64,000 bases of DNA from Kuafuiihalomonas sp964473255. Its GTDB lineage: Bacteria; Myxococcota; Kuafuiibacteriia; Kuafuiibacteriales; Kuafuiibacteriaceae. How positions within the stretch are numbered: the first letter of the stretch is position 1; each line of letters opens with the position of its first letter. This document shows, one piece after another, positions 16,831-25,689 of the stretch. The translations under genes and the position numbers were made by a program. The stretch covers positions 11,370 through 75,369 of the forward strand of contig CAYYOT010000015.1 in the NCBI GenBank assembly GCA_964473255.1, written 5' to 3'. The notes below the pieces were generated by a model. The model saw only the letters and a program-made list of their open reading frames with translations, made no database searches and was not told the DNA's origin.

Positions 16831-18930
16831 ATGCCCCTTCAGGTCCAGAGCTCGCTGATCGGAGCGATCGTCACCGTGGCGGTGATGACCGGCCTGCTCC
16901 TGCGACGTCGTCGGCGCCCGACGGACGTTCCCTTCTCCGTTCTGTGCCTGAGCCTGATCCTCTGGTTCATGGCCACGTTCACGGCCGCGGTGACCGAAGG
17001 CGACTGGGGGATTCGGGTCGAACTCGCGGTGGCCGCTCTGATTCCCACGGCGCTCATCCGCCTCTTCAGTGAGCTGCTTCCGGAGAGCGCTGCTCGGGCT
17101 CGGCGCCTGCTCTCCACCGTGTATCCGCTTTCCGCGCTCACAGCGGCGGCGGCCCTCTCGCCGCTGGGAACGACCACCGTCGTGCAGGTCCTGGCCACCC
17201 TCTTCGTCGTCGTCACCATCCTCTGGGGAAGCCGGGTGCTCATCGCGGCCAGCGACGTGGGCCGAGGGACGGTGGACTACGCGCGCCGCCTGTATCTCGC
17301 GATCGGCGCCGCCTTCGTCGCCGTCTTGTGCGCCACACTGGAGCTCCCCGCCTTCAAAGGGAGCGCGACGGCCATCGGCCACATGGCGGTCATGACGTAC
17401 GTATTCTTTCTGTCGCAGGTCATTCTTCGTGATCGCCTGCTCGACCTGAACGAGTTCCTCGGCCGAATGCTCATCTTGGGGATCTTGGCCATTCTCTTCG
17501 CCTCGGTCACGGCTCTGCTCATCAACATCGGCGACGGTCCCTCCAGTCGCCTGTTCAATGCCGTCTTCGGCGTGATCATCCTGCTCACTCTCTACGAACC
17601 GATGAAGGATTGGCTGGAGCGCAAGGCGGCCGAGGTCTTCTTCCGAGAGCGCCATGGATTCCTCCAGGCTCTGTCCGATCTTCGACAGCGGATGCAGCAC
17701 GGCGTCCTGGACCCGAACCAAATGAGCCACATCGTGGTCGAGGCTCTCTACGATACCCGTCGCGCCACGCACGCCGCGGTCTATCTTCTCGATCCTGGCG
17801 GTCGAGGCTTCGACCTACACGCTCATCGCGGCCCCGAACCCGCGCCGCGGGTGGACACCTCCGACTATCCCGAGCTCTTCAAGCTCGTGCATGAAGCGTC
17901 GCGGCCGGTCTCGCTGGAGGACCTCGGCGTCGGCGCCCTTTCCTCCGAAGCGGTTCCCCCCCGCATCGAGCTCGCCAGCTCCCTGCGGGCCGTCAACGCC
18001 GACCTGCTGCTGCCATTTCGGTCGGGGTCGATGGTCCTCGGTTTTTTGGCCCTCCGCGACGATCGAGCAGCGGAGCCCTACGCCACGGCGGAGATCGCCG
18101 CCCTGGAGACGATCTCCGAGACGGCCGCCACCGTGGTCTGGAATTCAAAGCTCGCCGAACGTCTGCGGGAGCGAGAGCGACTCGCGGCCATCGGAGCCAT
18201 GGCTGCCGGCTTGGCCCACGAGATCCGCAATCCGCTCGGCGCGATCAAAGGCGCGGCGCAGTACCTCGACCCGACGCGGCCCGCCAACCCGGAGGACTCC
18301 GAGTTCCTCGAGGTGATCATCGAGGAGACCAATCGCCTGAATTCGGTCGTCACCCAGTTCTTGGACTACGCCCGGCCGTTCCGAGCCCGGTTCGATAGCG
18401 TCGACCTGAACGGCATCATCCGCCGAACGGTGAAGCTCGTCCAGGCCCGAGCCGGCAACCCGGCACCGATCGAGCTCGAGCTCGACCCCGCGCTGCCTCG
18501 GATTCAGGCCGACGGAGAGCAGCTCAAACAGGTCGTGCTGAACCTGGTGCTGAACGCTCAAGACGCGACGGGCGACCGGGAATCTCCGGTGGTGATCCGG
18601 ACTCTACGTCGAGGCGAAGACGTCGAGGTCCGCGTTCGCGACGGAGGAGTCGGAATACCTGCTCGGGACATCGAGCAGATCTTCACGCCCTTTTTCACCA
18701 CCAAGCACTCCGGTACCGGACTCGGTCTGGCCGTCTGTCAACGCATCGTCCACAACCACGGCGGTTCCATCCGCCCCAGCTCGACGGTGGGCCGCGGGGC
18801 CGAGTTCATCGTCCAGCTTCCCGTCGAGGCCGCGGCCACCAGCTCGGTGGCCCGCGACGACGCCGAGTCGATGGAAGAGCCCCGACTCGTCGCCTCCACG
18901 CCACCCGATCTCGAGTCGACGGGCACCTGA
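16831..18930 (+). CDS. Multi-pass membrane sensor histidine kinase with GAF domain
   Basis: A 699-residue kinase from ATG 16831. About eight hydrophobic segments fill residues 1-270 (for example SLIGAIVTVAVMTGLLL, TVVQVLATLFVVVTILW, MLILGILAILFASVTALL), resembling the multi-helix N-terminus of several deltaproteobacterial kinases. A GAF domain follows at about 305-445 (HAAVYLLDPGG, ADLLLPFRSG, VLGFLALRD). The phosphoacceptor box GLAHEIRNPLGA gives His463. The ATPase domain has VLNLVLNAQDA, VRDGGVGIP and GTGLGLAVCQ. The membrane unit may sense membrane or redox state (inference). There is no adjacent response regulator. The stop codon abuts the stop of the convergent TSP3/VWA gene without a gap. 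Confidence 0.87.
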   Translation: MPLQVQSSLIGAIVTVAVMTGLLLRRRRRPTDVPFSVLCLSLILWFMATFTAAVTEGDWGIRVELAVAALIPTALIRLFSELLPESAARARRLLSTVYPLSALTAAAALSPLGTTTVVQVLATLFVVVTILWGSRVLIAASDVGRGTVDYARRLYLAIGAAFVAVLCATLELPAFKGSATAIGHMAVMTYVFFLSQVILRDRLLDLNEFLGRMLILGILAILFASVTALLINIGDGPSSRLFNAVFGVIILLTLYEPMKDWLERKAAEVFFRERHGFLQALSDLRQRMQHGVLDPNQMSHIVVEALYDTRRATHAAVYLLDPGGRGFDLHAHRGPEPAPRVDTSDYPELFKLVHEASRPVSLEDLGVGALSSEAVPPRIELASSLRAVNADLLLPFRSGSMVLGFLALRDDRAAEPYATAEIAALETISETAATVVWNSKLAERLRERERLAAIGAMAAGLAHEIRNPLGAIKGAAQYLDPTRPANPEDSEFLEVIIEETNRLNSVVTQFLDYARPFRARFDSVDLNGIIRRTVKLVQARAGNPAPIELELDPALPRIQADGEQLKQVVLNLVLNAQDATGDRESPVVIRTLRRGEDVEVRVRDGGVGIPARDIEQIFTPFFTTKHSGTGLGLAVCQRIVHNHGGSIRPSSTVGRGAEFIVQLPVEAAATSSVARDDAESMEEPRLVASTPPDLESTGT

Positions 18931-21900
18931 TCAGACGACGGGGATGCACCGGCAGCCCACCGGGTCGCAGGTCTCCGCCGGTCCGCAGCCGCCGCAGTCA
19001 ACCGGGCACACGCACTCGCAGTCGGCCGAAGGCTGGCAAACTTCGTTGTTCGAACACGCGTCATCGCATCCGGCCGGACACTCGCACTCGCAGGAGTCTT
19101 CATTGCAGACCGTCCCCCCCGGACATCCGCCACAGTCTTCGGGACAAGCGCATGCGCAGTCCTGGGCGGGGTCGCACACCGCCTCGCCCGAACAGGCTGC
19201 GTCGCACGCGACATCACACGTGCATTCACACAGCGAGCTGTTGCAGGACGTGTTCCCGGAGCACGCTCCTCCGCAATCTTCGGGACATTCGCACGTACAG
19301 CTCGCTGCTTCACACGTGTTGAGTACGTCCTCGCAGGCGCCCCCGCAGTCCGCACACTCGCAAGCGCACGAAGTCGTGTTGCACACGGTACCCGGTCCGC
19401 AAGCCCCCCCACAGTCCGGAGCACACTCGCATTGACACGTCTCCTGATTACAGACTTCACCCGATCCGCACTGACCGTTGCAATCCGGAGTGCAGGCACA
19501 GTTGCAGTCGGAGTCGCAAACGCGAGTGTCGCCACACAGGGCGCAGATGGCCGACTTGCACACGCAAGCCCCGAGGCCTTCGTCGCATTCCTGACGAGGG
19601 CCACAGGAGCCGCATACGCTCACCGGAGGCTCCCAGCGCCGGTAGCTGATCACGACGATGTCGTTCTCGTTGGGTCGAAACCCGAAGCCACGGAAGAAGA
19701 TGGAGTTGCTGCCCGCGTCGTAGTCGAAGCCATTGTCGCGGTCGCGAGGAACGGTCTCCACGACGCCCGTGCCCCCTTGACCCAGCCGAATGACGCCCAC
19801 CTTGATGGTCGAGGAGATCGGGGCTCCGGTGAGCTGATACTGGGAAGACGCCCCGGCCACCGCATCGATGATCGACTGGAGAGCGGACCCCGGATCCGCG
19901 GAGCAGGGGCTGTACAAAGCACCGCCGGTCGCATTGACGACTTCGACGTAGCCTCGGCCCGGTTCGTTTCGGCCCGTCGTGCACGCGTAGGAATTGCACG
20001 GCACGGGGCTGGCCTGCGGCAGGATGACCTGGGCGAAGGCTACGCCATTGTTGTCGACGATCTGGTCGATGTACGGCTGTACGATGGAGTCGATGCAGGC
20101 CTGCTGGGTCGTGTCGGGTACGACCTCACACACGGAGTCATCGTCCGGACTGGGTAGATAGAGATCCTGGATACCCGTCGCGCACGGTGTGTCGTAGTTG
20201 AAGCAAGCTCCGTCTTCGTCGGTGATCTCCTCGGCGAACTCGTCGGAGACGTAGACGACGGCGAGAACTGCGTCTTCTCGGAGCTTCGTGGGGTCGACGA
20301 CCCCGGGCGGCGACCGCGGTAGGGCTCGATCGATGGCATTGGAGGCCGCCTCCAGCCCAAACTCGCAGCCGTCGCGTCCTCCGGAGACGTCCTGAAGGTC
20401 GGCGGCGAAGTCGGTCGCGCTGGTGGTGAATCGATTGTTTCGCAACCGACCGTTTTGATTGGGGCGCTTGTACGAGTTTTCGGTGTGCGGAACGACGCCC
20501 ATTCGGAAGTCGACGTTGTTCTGGTCGAGTTCGTCGAAGATCTGCTGGGCGGCATCGCGGATGCGATTGCGGTCGTCGTTGGTGGAGCCCGAGATGTCGG
20601 CCATCCAGATGAAGTCCACGACCGACTCGCCTTCCGCCAGGAACGGGTCGCAGTCTTTCGAACGGTCGGCGTCGAACTCGGCGAGCGCAGTCCCATTGAC
20701 GAGGTCGTCGACGAAGATGGCCCGATTGTCCGTACGATCGAGGTAGGAAGCTCGATCCAGCACCGCGCCGATCACGACCACGCCGTCCGAGCGCAGGAGC
20801 AGCTGCTGAGCGTAGATGAACTCCGAACCGGGGGTGGCCACCCGGGTGGGAAAGCTCCCGAAGTCGTTGGCGCCGAGACCCGAGACGAGCCGGACCAGGG
20901 CCTCCCGCACCGCCTCCGGCCGCCGCGTACCGGAAGTGACGTCGAGGTCGTAGATCGACGAGACGACCGTCTCGTACCCGTCGTGCGACTGAATCGAACG
21001 ACCGGAGACGCGGATGACGCGACTGAGATTCTCGCTCGCGGTGCCGGCGTCCACCCGCGCCTCGAGGGCCGCCACCTGCTCGGCCGCATTCAGGCCCGCA
21101 CCCCCGAGCACGGGCATCGTCAACACGAAGCCGGCGATGTCGTTGCTCGGATCGTCGAGGGCGGCCACCGCTACGCTCGCACTCGCCGCCAGCACCGGCA
21201 CGCCCGCGTAGGCGAACGAAGTCTCGTGGGCCAGGGTCCACGTTCCCGGGCCGCCGTCATCGAAGTCGATGACCTTGAGGTTGTTGTCGGCGCAGATGGC
21301 CAGGATCCCGTTGACCCGATCGGCGGGAGGGTCGGTGCCGTCGGTCGGATCGAAGCCCGCGACGACTTCGTCGCCGTCGTTCAGGCCATCATCATCAGTG
21401 TCGTCGTCCAGCGGATTCGGTTCGTCCGGGTCGTCGAACCGACCGTTGCCGTCGGCGTCTTCGAATCCGTCGTCGAGCCCGTCACCGTCCGTGTCGCGGT
21501 CACGGGGGTCGGTCGTGGTGGTCGGATCGAGGTCGAGCGGGACATCGGGACATTCGACGGCGTCGATCGACTCGGTGACCCCAAGCTCGAGCCCGTCGGC
21601 CAGCCCATCACCATCGGTGTCGAGCAGCAGGGGGCTCGTTCCGTGGATCGAGATCTCATCGCCGTCCGATAGCCCGTCGCAGTCGGTGTCGACCCGCCGC
21701 GGGTCGGTCTCGTACGACTCCCGGAACCCATTCAGATTCTGGTCTTCATCACCGTCGACCAGCCCGTCACCGTCGGTGTCCTCGGCGAGCGGATCCGTCT
21801 CCCCATCGTCGACGAGCCCGTTCCGATTCCGGTCTTCGATGCCGTCCGAAATGCCGTCGCCATCGCTGTCCCGCGACAAGGGGTCGAGCTCTCCCTCATC

Positions 21901-22521
21901 GCGGACGCCATCGCGATCGGCATCCTCGATGCCGTCGGCTATGCCGTCGCCGTCGGTATCGCGCAGACGCGGGTCGAGCTCGCCATCGTCGACCGCGCCG
22001 TCTCGGTTGGCGTCTTCGACGCCGTCCGGGATCCCATCACCGTCGGTGTCGGATTCGACGGGCGACGTGTTCGTGGTGGGGTCGACATCGAGAGCGAGGT
22101 CGGGACAGTCGACGCCCTCGACCCCTTCCAAGAGACCACTCTCGACTCCGTCCGGAATCCCGTCGTCGTCGGAGTCGGGGTCGTCGGGCGACGTCCGCAT
22201 CCCGTTGGGGTGAACGACGGAAAACTCGGCCTCGTCCGAGAGTCCGTCACAGTCGCTGTCCTTACGATCGTTATCGGGGTCGAACGGATCCGCGGCAGCG
22301 TCGGCGGTCGAAGCATCGCCCGCCTCCGGCCTCGCATCCGAGACCGAGCCCCCGTCAGCCGTCGAGCGCGCGTCCCCGCCGCCGCTCGCGGCATCGTCCC
22401 TCGCGCGGTCGCCGACAGCGGCGTCGCGTCGCGCGCCGCCCCCGGCGGGCGAACTCTCGTCACTGCACGCAACAGCGAGACCGAGCGCGGCCCAGACCGC
22501 GATGTGGCGAGCGCTGACCAT
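18931..22521 (-). CDS. Giant TSP3-repeat / VWA / cysteine-repeat lipoprotein
   Basis: A 1196-residue exported protein. Cys19 in GLAVACSDES looks like a lipoprotein acylation site, followed by a low-complexity Asp/Ala/Gly linker. Residues about 78-400 are calcium-binding thrombospondin type 3-like repeats (DSDGDGISDGIED, DTDGDGLVDGDED and similar). A von Willebrand A domain begins near residue 637 with a MIDAS motif DISGS (Asp642 to Ser646). From Cys970 to the end come roughly nine cysteine-rich units of about 22 residues ending in CxCxC. Such a build suggests a calcium-stiffened stalk carrying an adhesive metal-ion head at the cell surface (inference). It is the last gene of a seven-gene minus-strand block that includes an ECF sigma/anti-sigma pair. 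Confidence 0.8.
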   Translation of the reverse strand: MVSARHIAVWAALGLAVACSDESSPAGGGARRDAAVGDRARDDAASGGGDARSTADGGSVSDARPEAGDASTADAAADPFDPDNDRKDSDCDGLSDEAEFSVVHPNGMRTSPDDPDSDDDGIPDGVESGLLEGVEGVDCPDLALDVDPTTNTSPVESDTDGDGIPDGVEDANRDGAVDDGELDPRLRDTDGDGIADGIEDADRDGVRDEGELDPLSRDSDGDGISDGIEDRNRNGLVDDGETDPLAEDTDGDGLVDGDEDQNLNGFRESYETDPRRVDTDCDGLSDGDEISIHGTSPLLLDTDGDGLADGLELGVTESIDAVECPDVPLDLDPTTTTDPRDRDTDGDGLDDGFEDADGNGRFDDPDEPNPLDDDTDDDGLNDGDEVVAGFDPTDGTDPPADRVNGILAICADNNLKVIDFDDGGPGTWTLAHETSFAYAGVPVLAASASVAVAALDDPSNDIAGFVLTMPVLGGAGLNAAEQVAALEARVDAGTASENLSRVIRVSGRSIQSHDGYETVVSSIYDLDVTSGTRRPEAVREALVRLVSGLGANDFGSFPTRVATPGSEFIYAQQLLLRSDGVVVIGAVLDRASYLDRTDNRAIFVDDLVNGTALAEFDADRSKDCDPFLAEGESVVDFIWMADISGSTNDDRNRIRDAAQQIFDELDQNNVDFRMGVVPHTENSYKRPNQNGRLRNNRFTTSATDFAADLQDVSGGRDGCEFGLEAASNAIDRALPRSPPGVVDPTKLREDAVLAVVYVSDEFAEEITDEDGACFNYDTPCATGIQDLYLPSPDDDSVCEVVPDTTQQACIDSIVQPYIDQIVDNNGVAFAQVILPQASPVPCNSYACTTGRNEPGRGYVEVVNATGGALYSPCSADPGSALQSIIDAVAGASSQYQLTGAPISSTIKVGVIRLGQGGTGVVETVPRDRDNGFDYDAGSNSIFFRGFGFRPNENDIVVISYRRWEPPVSVCGSCGPRQECDEGLGACVCKSAICALCGDTRVCDSDCNCACTPDCNGQCGSGEVCNQETCQCECAPDCGGACGPGTVCNTTSCACECADCGGACEDVLNTCEAASCTCECPEDCGGACSGNTSCNSSLCECTCDVACDAACSGEAVCDPAQDCACACPEDCGGCPGGTVCNEDSCECECPAGCDDACSNNEVCQPSADCECVCPVDCGGCGPAETCDPVGCRCIPVV
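18949..19614 (-). repeat. Cysteine-rich repeat array within the VWA lipoprotein gene
   Basis: This stretch codes for about nine tandem units of roughly 20-25 residues, each resembling C-x-x-D-C-G-G-x-C-(x5)-C-N-x-x-x-C-x-C-x-C. The spacing is EGF-like but not a clean EGF match. The units differ in sequence, so expansion looks old rather than recent. Confidence 0.75.
21325..22290 (-). repeat. TSP3-like calcium-binding repeat region
   Basis: The DNA codes for a run of Asp-rich motifs of the form DxDxDGxxDGxE, about a dozen times, with a period of roughly 18-25 residues. Each motif supplies the oxygen ligands typical of thrombospondin type 3 calcium sites. The plus strand shows the matching periodic pattern of GTC and ATC triplets. 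Confidence 0.75.
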
Positions 22522-22575
22522 ACCGATGATGAAAGAGATACCATGACCTTGGGAAAGCGGGCCAATGTACGAGCG

Positions 22576-23565
22576 TCACGGGACGTCCGCATCGCGTCTC
22601 TGTGACCGAGCTCTCCTGGAGATCTCGGTAGCGCGGGTACGCACACGTGCTTCCGGAGACGACATCGCCTTCGCCGCCCAAGCTTCGGCGGCTCCCGCCC
22701 GAGACCGCGCGAGTTCCAGTTCGGCCAGCTCTAGCCAAACCCGAGCCTTCGCGTTCAGGTCGGGCGCCAAGCGCCGCGCACGGTCGAGCCGTGCCTCGGA
22801 GGCGGGCCATCGGCGCTGGATCCGAAGCTCCCGCCCTTCGGTGAGAGCGGCTTCCCACGCCGCCCCGTCGCGGTCTTCCTCGGATCGCGACGTCGGCGCC
22901 TCGGCCCGCGCCCGGAGAGCGGCTTTGTCGACCGAGCCGCCGCCGTTGACGGAACCCTTCGGTTCCACCGCGGAAAAGCCCGTCTCGCCCGCACCGCTAC
23001 CGATGGCCCCCATCGTGTCGTCGGATGAAACCTCGGGCGGAGTCGCCGATCGCCGCGCGGCCGGCGACTCATCGGTCCGAACTCGCGGGGCCGCCCGTCT
23101 CTTTCGCCGGGTGGCTCTTCTCTCGAGCGGCGCCGTCGCTTTCGGGGGCGACTCCGGAACGACCGGCGCCGGAACGGCCGGAGTCGATTCGACTGCGGGA
23201 ACCGGAGCCGCCTTGGGCGTGGGGTCTGCCGGGTCGGCCGACGCGTCGTCGGCGCTCACCGAAGACGGTGCTCGAGCCGCCATTTGGGGTTCCGGCTTCA
23301 AGACGAAGAGCAGGCCGGCAGCGACGGCGGTGGCCATGACGCCGGCCCCCGCGGAGCCGAGCAGCCATCGACGCCATCGCGGACGGTGCCGAGCACTCGC
23401 TTCGGCCATGACTCGATCTCGAAGCGCGACGCGGAACGACGGTCGCAGGTCGTCCTCGGCATCCGCGACCTCGGCCGCGCGAAGCACGGCTTTCCAGCTC
23501 TCGAGCTTCCGCTCGTCATCGGCTGGGTCCGTCAGCTCTCGGATGGAATCATCGTTTCGCGTCAT
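22576..23565 (-). CDS. Anti-sigma-factor-like membrane protein with C-terminal TPR-like region
   Basis: A 329-residue protein whose ATG overlaps the sigma-factor stop (ATGA at 23562-23565), the classic arrangement for an anti-sigma factor. Residues 1-65 are cytoplasmic and charged, one transmembrane helix spans about 68-89 (WLLGSAGAGVMATAVAAGLLFVL), then a long Pro/Ala/Arg-rich linker. The last 95 residues are helical and look like TPR hairpins (WEAALTEGRELRIQRRW, WLELAELELARSRAGAAEAW). The zinc-binding HxxxCxxC motif of many anti-sigma domains is absent, so the identity rests on position and topology. The periplasmic TPR could be the signal receiver (inference). Confidence 0.65.
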   Translation of the reverse strand: MTRNDDSIRELTDPADDERKLESWKAVLRAAEVADAEDDLRPSFRVALRDRVMAEASARHRPRWRRWLLGSAGAGVMATAVAAGLLFVLKPEPQMAARAPSSVSADDASADPADPTPKAAPVPAVESTPAVPAPVVPESPPKATAPLERRATRRKRRAAPRVRTDESPAARRSATPPEVSSDDTMGAIGSGAGETGFSAVEPKGSVNGGGSVDKAALRARAEAPTSRSEEDRDGAAWEAALTEGRELRIQRRWPASEARLDRARRLAPDLNAKARVWLELAELELARSRAGAAEAWAAKAMSSPEARVRTRATEISRRARSQRRDADVP

Positions 23566-24170
23566 GACGATCCGTCTCCGCCAAAGCCCTTCGCCTGCAG
23601 CGAGCGGCGGAGATGCTCGAGGGCATAGCGCATCCGACTCTTGACCGTGTTCTCCGAAGCGCCCGTCATCTCCGCGATCTCTTTGAAAGGCAAACCCGAA
23701 TGCTCCCGCAGAACGAAGACCTCGCGCTGCTCCGGAGGAAGTCGAGCGATGCCATCCCGTATCGCTTGGCCGAGCCGGGTTCGCTCCATGTGGGCATCCG
23801 GCCGCCACGCATCGGGTCCGGCGACCCTGTCCACGGGAGCCACGCCCGAAGGATCAGACGTTCGGTCGAGCGATTCGGTCTTGCGGTGCTTCGCCTTTCG
23901 GAGCGTGTCCACACAGTGATTGCGAGCGATCGTGTACAGCCACGTCTTGAATCGCGCCTGACGGCTCCACTGCCTCAACCCTCGCACGGCCTTGATGAAT
24001 ACGTCTTGGCAGGCATCCTCGGCGCTGCTCGGGTCCGCGAGCATGCGAAGGCAAAACACGTAGATCGGTCGCTCGTATCGAGCGAGCAGGTGCCGGAACG
24101 CTTCGACGTCCCCACGCTGGTAGGCCGCGGCCAGCGTCTCGTCGTCGATTTGAGCTGAACCGTCGCGCAC
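23562..24170 (-). CDS. ECF-family RNA polymerase sigma factor (RpoE-like)
   Basis: A 202-residue sigma-70 family factor with only regions 2 and 4. Region 2 has AFRHLLARYERPIYVFCLRML, EDACQDVFIKA and FKTWLYTIARNHCVD. Region 4 has LPPEQREVFVLREHSGL and a helix-turn-helix FKEIAEMTGASENTVKSRM. GTG 24170 is favoured: it begins just before conserved region 2, 4 bases after the ABC ATPase stop. The frame is open upstream but runs through that gene. Its activity is probably held by the membrane protein encoded in the overlapping next gene. Likely targets include its own operon and the giant surface lipoprotein downstream (inference). Confidence 0.88.
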   Translation of the reverse strand: MRDGSAQIDDETLAAAYQRGDVEAFRHLLARYERPIYVFCLRMLADPSSAEDACQDVFIKAVRGLRQWSRQARFKTWLYTIARNHCVDTLRKAKHRKTESLDRTSDPSGVAPVDRVAGPDAWRPDAHMERTRLGQAIRDGIARLPPEQREVFVLREHSGLPFKEIAEMTGASENTVKSRMRYALEHLRRSLQAKGFGGDGSS

Positions 24171-24174
24171 GGCG

Positions 24175-24927
24175 CTAGATCCGTGTCGCCAGTACCGGAA
24201 CCGCCCGCAACAGACGCCGGGTATAGGGATGCGCAGGCGAACGAAGAACGCTTTGGGTTGGGCCACTTTCGATGATTCGCCCCCGCCACACCACGGAAAC
24301 CGTCGACGCCAGCCGGAACACCGCATGCAGGTCGTGCGAGATGACCAAGACCGCCGTGCCCGACGCCGCGAGATCGATGATCCGATCTCCGAAAAACGTC
24401 CTCAAGTCGGGATCCAAGCCGGTCAGGGGCTCGTCGAGGATCAGATACTCGGGTTCGAGCGCCAGAATGCGCGCCCAGCCCAGCCGCCGGCGCTGCCCCC
24501 CAGAGAGCTGTCCGGGCCGTCGAAGCCCCAGCGATGGGTCGAGCTGCACCGTGGCGAAGCTCTCGGCCCAGTCGGAAGTCGGTCGACCGCGAAGACGCAG
24601 GACCTCTTCCACGATCCGCCGAGCCGACATCGCCGGATCGAGAGTCGCACCGGCGGCTTGCGGAAGGTACTGCACCGTCCGCCGAAACTCCGGCCCCGGT
24701 CGGGGCGTCCATACCGGGCGACCAGACAACGAAACGACACCCCGGTCCGGTCGGTCGAGACCGGCGAACATCCGGGCGATGGTGGTCTTGCCGGAGCCGC
24801 TCTCACCGACCAGGGACCCGACCGTCCCCGGTTTCAGGTCGAGGTCGACCGGACCGACGCGGATCCGACGATCGAGGTTACGCTCGATCGCGCGTGCCGT
24901 GAGCCCGGGTTGGTTTTCGGGCTTCAA
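24175..24927 (-). CDS. ABC transporter ATP-binding protein (OppF/DppF-like), orphan
   Basis: A 250-residue ATPase. Walker A GESGSGKT is at 41-48, the signature LSGGQ at 141-145, Walker B YLILDE at 161-166, and the switch His198 in ISHDL. The tail HPYTRRLLRAVP is typical of peptide/nickel-transporter ATPases of the OppF/DppF branch. TTG 24927 overlaps the stop of the MshEN gene (TTGA), implying coupled translation. No permease or binding-protein gene is nearby, so it either serves permeases elsewhere or has another role in this block. The frame is open far upstream through the MshEN gene, which is not used. Confidence 0.82.
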   Translation of the reverse strand: MKPENQPGLTARAIERNLDRRIRVGPVDLDLKPGTVGSLVGESGSGKTTIARMFAGLDRPDRGVVSLSGRPVWTPRPGPEFRRTVQYLPQAAGATLDPAMSARRIVEEVLRLRGRPTSDWAESFATVQLDPSLGLRRPGQLSGGQRRRLGWARILALEPEYLILDEPLTGLDPDLRTFFGDRIIDLAASGTAVLVISHDLHAVFRLASTVSVVWRGRIIESGPTQSVLRSPAHPYTRRLLRAVPVLATRI

Positions 24928-25577
24928 TATCGCTTGAGGAGCTCCAGGTACTCCTCGCGGGTGAACAAACCCTTCTCGATGAGAAGGTCCACCATCACCC
25001 GAAGCGCGCGTTCCTGGCGTGCCTGATGCGAGCGAAGGTAGGACGCAGCGACGATGTCTCCGGTGGTCGCCACCGGCATCTTGGGGGGCGTCGTCGGATT
25101 GGCCGGAGGTCCGTGAGGAATCTCGACCTCCGGGTAGTTGGGCTTTTGTTCGAGGCGATCGATCGCTCGGCCGATCTCGGTTTCGCCCGCGATAAGGGGC
25201 TCGACTCGGTAGCCGGTGCGGAATCTGATCTCGTCGACGGTCTTCAGGTTCGTGGGGTCGGCCATGGCCAGCCACAGGACTCGCTGCGCGACATCCGCCT
25301 TCAGCGGGCAGCAAGATGCCTTGCGCAGGAAGCTGAAGTCGAGGCTGCTGACGATGGCCGAGGGCACCTTCAGCTCCCGCATCTTGGCCTGCTCCATCCC
25401 CAGCTGTTTGGAAAGGGCGCGAACGAGAAGGGGTTCCGAGATGAAGTTCATCTCGACCAGGATGCGACCGAGCTGCCCCCCCCACCTCTTCTGCTCGGTC
25501 AGCGCGGCGGAAAGCTGAGTGCTCGTGAGGACGCCAGCGCGAACGAGCAGATCTCCCAGGCGTATCCGGCTAACCAT
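24924..25577 (-). CDS. MshEN (GspE N-terminal) domain protein
   Basis: A 217-residue soluble protein. The N-terminal half repeats the MshEN pattern LGDLLVRAGVLTSTQLSAAL, GGQLGRILVE and ISEPLLVRALSKQLGM. This is the domain found at the N-terminus of type II secretion and type IV pilus ATPases, which in MshE binds cyclic di-GMP. A Pro-rich linker and a short C-terminal helix pair (MVDLLIEKGLFTREEYLELL) follow. No ATPase domain is present, so it is a stand-alone sensor or adaptor. The longer protein at 59053-61266 is a paralogue with the same N-terminus. Its stop overlaps the ABC ATPase start. Confidence 0.78.
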   Translation of the reverse strand: MVSRIRLGDLLVRAGVLTSTQLSAALTEQKRWGGQLGRILVEMNFISEPLLVRALSKQLGMEQAKMRELKVPSAIVSSLDFSFLRKASCCPLKADVAQRVLWLAMADPTNLKTVDEIRFRTGYRVEPLIAGETEIGRAIDRLEQKPNYPEVEIPHGPPANPTTPPKMPVATTGDIVAASYLRSHQARQERALRVMVDLLIEKGLFTREEYLELLKRY

Positions 25578-25689
25578 CGTTTCTCGACGGCCCGAGCGAA
25601 AGCCACGGGACGCCCTTCATCATCTAACCCGAGCATCGAGGGTCTGTACATTTCCGGAGGCGACTCTCGCGTTCTCGGATGAGCCGTCG

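Noticed and set aside
21269..22213. 314-codon Ser/Pro-rich open frame on the plus strand within the TSP3 gene
   Set aside because: It is the complement of the Asp/Gly-rich calcium repeats, which explains its Ser/Pro periodicity.
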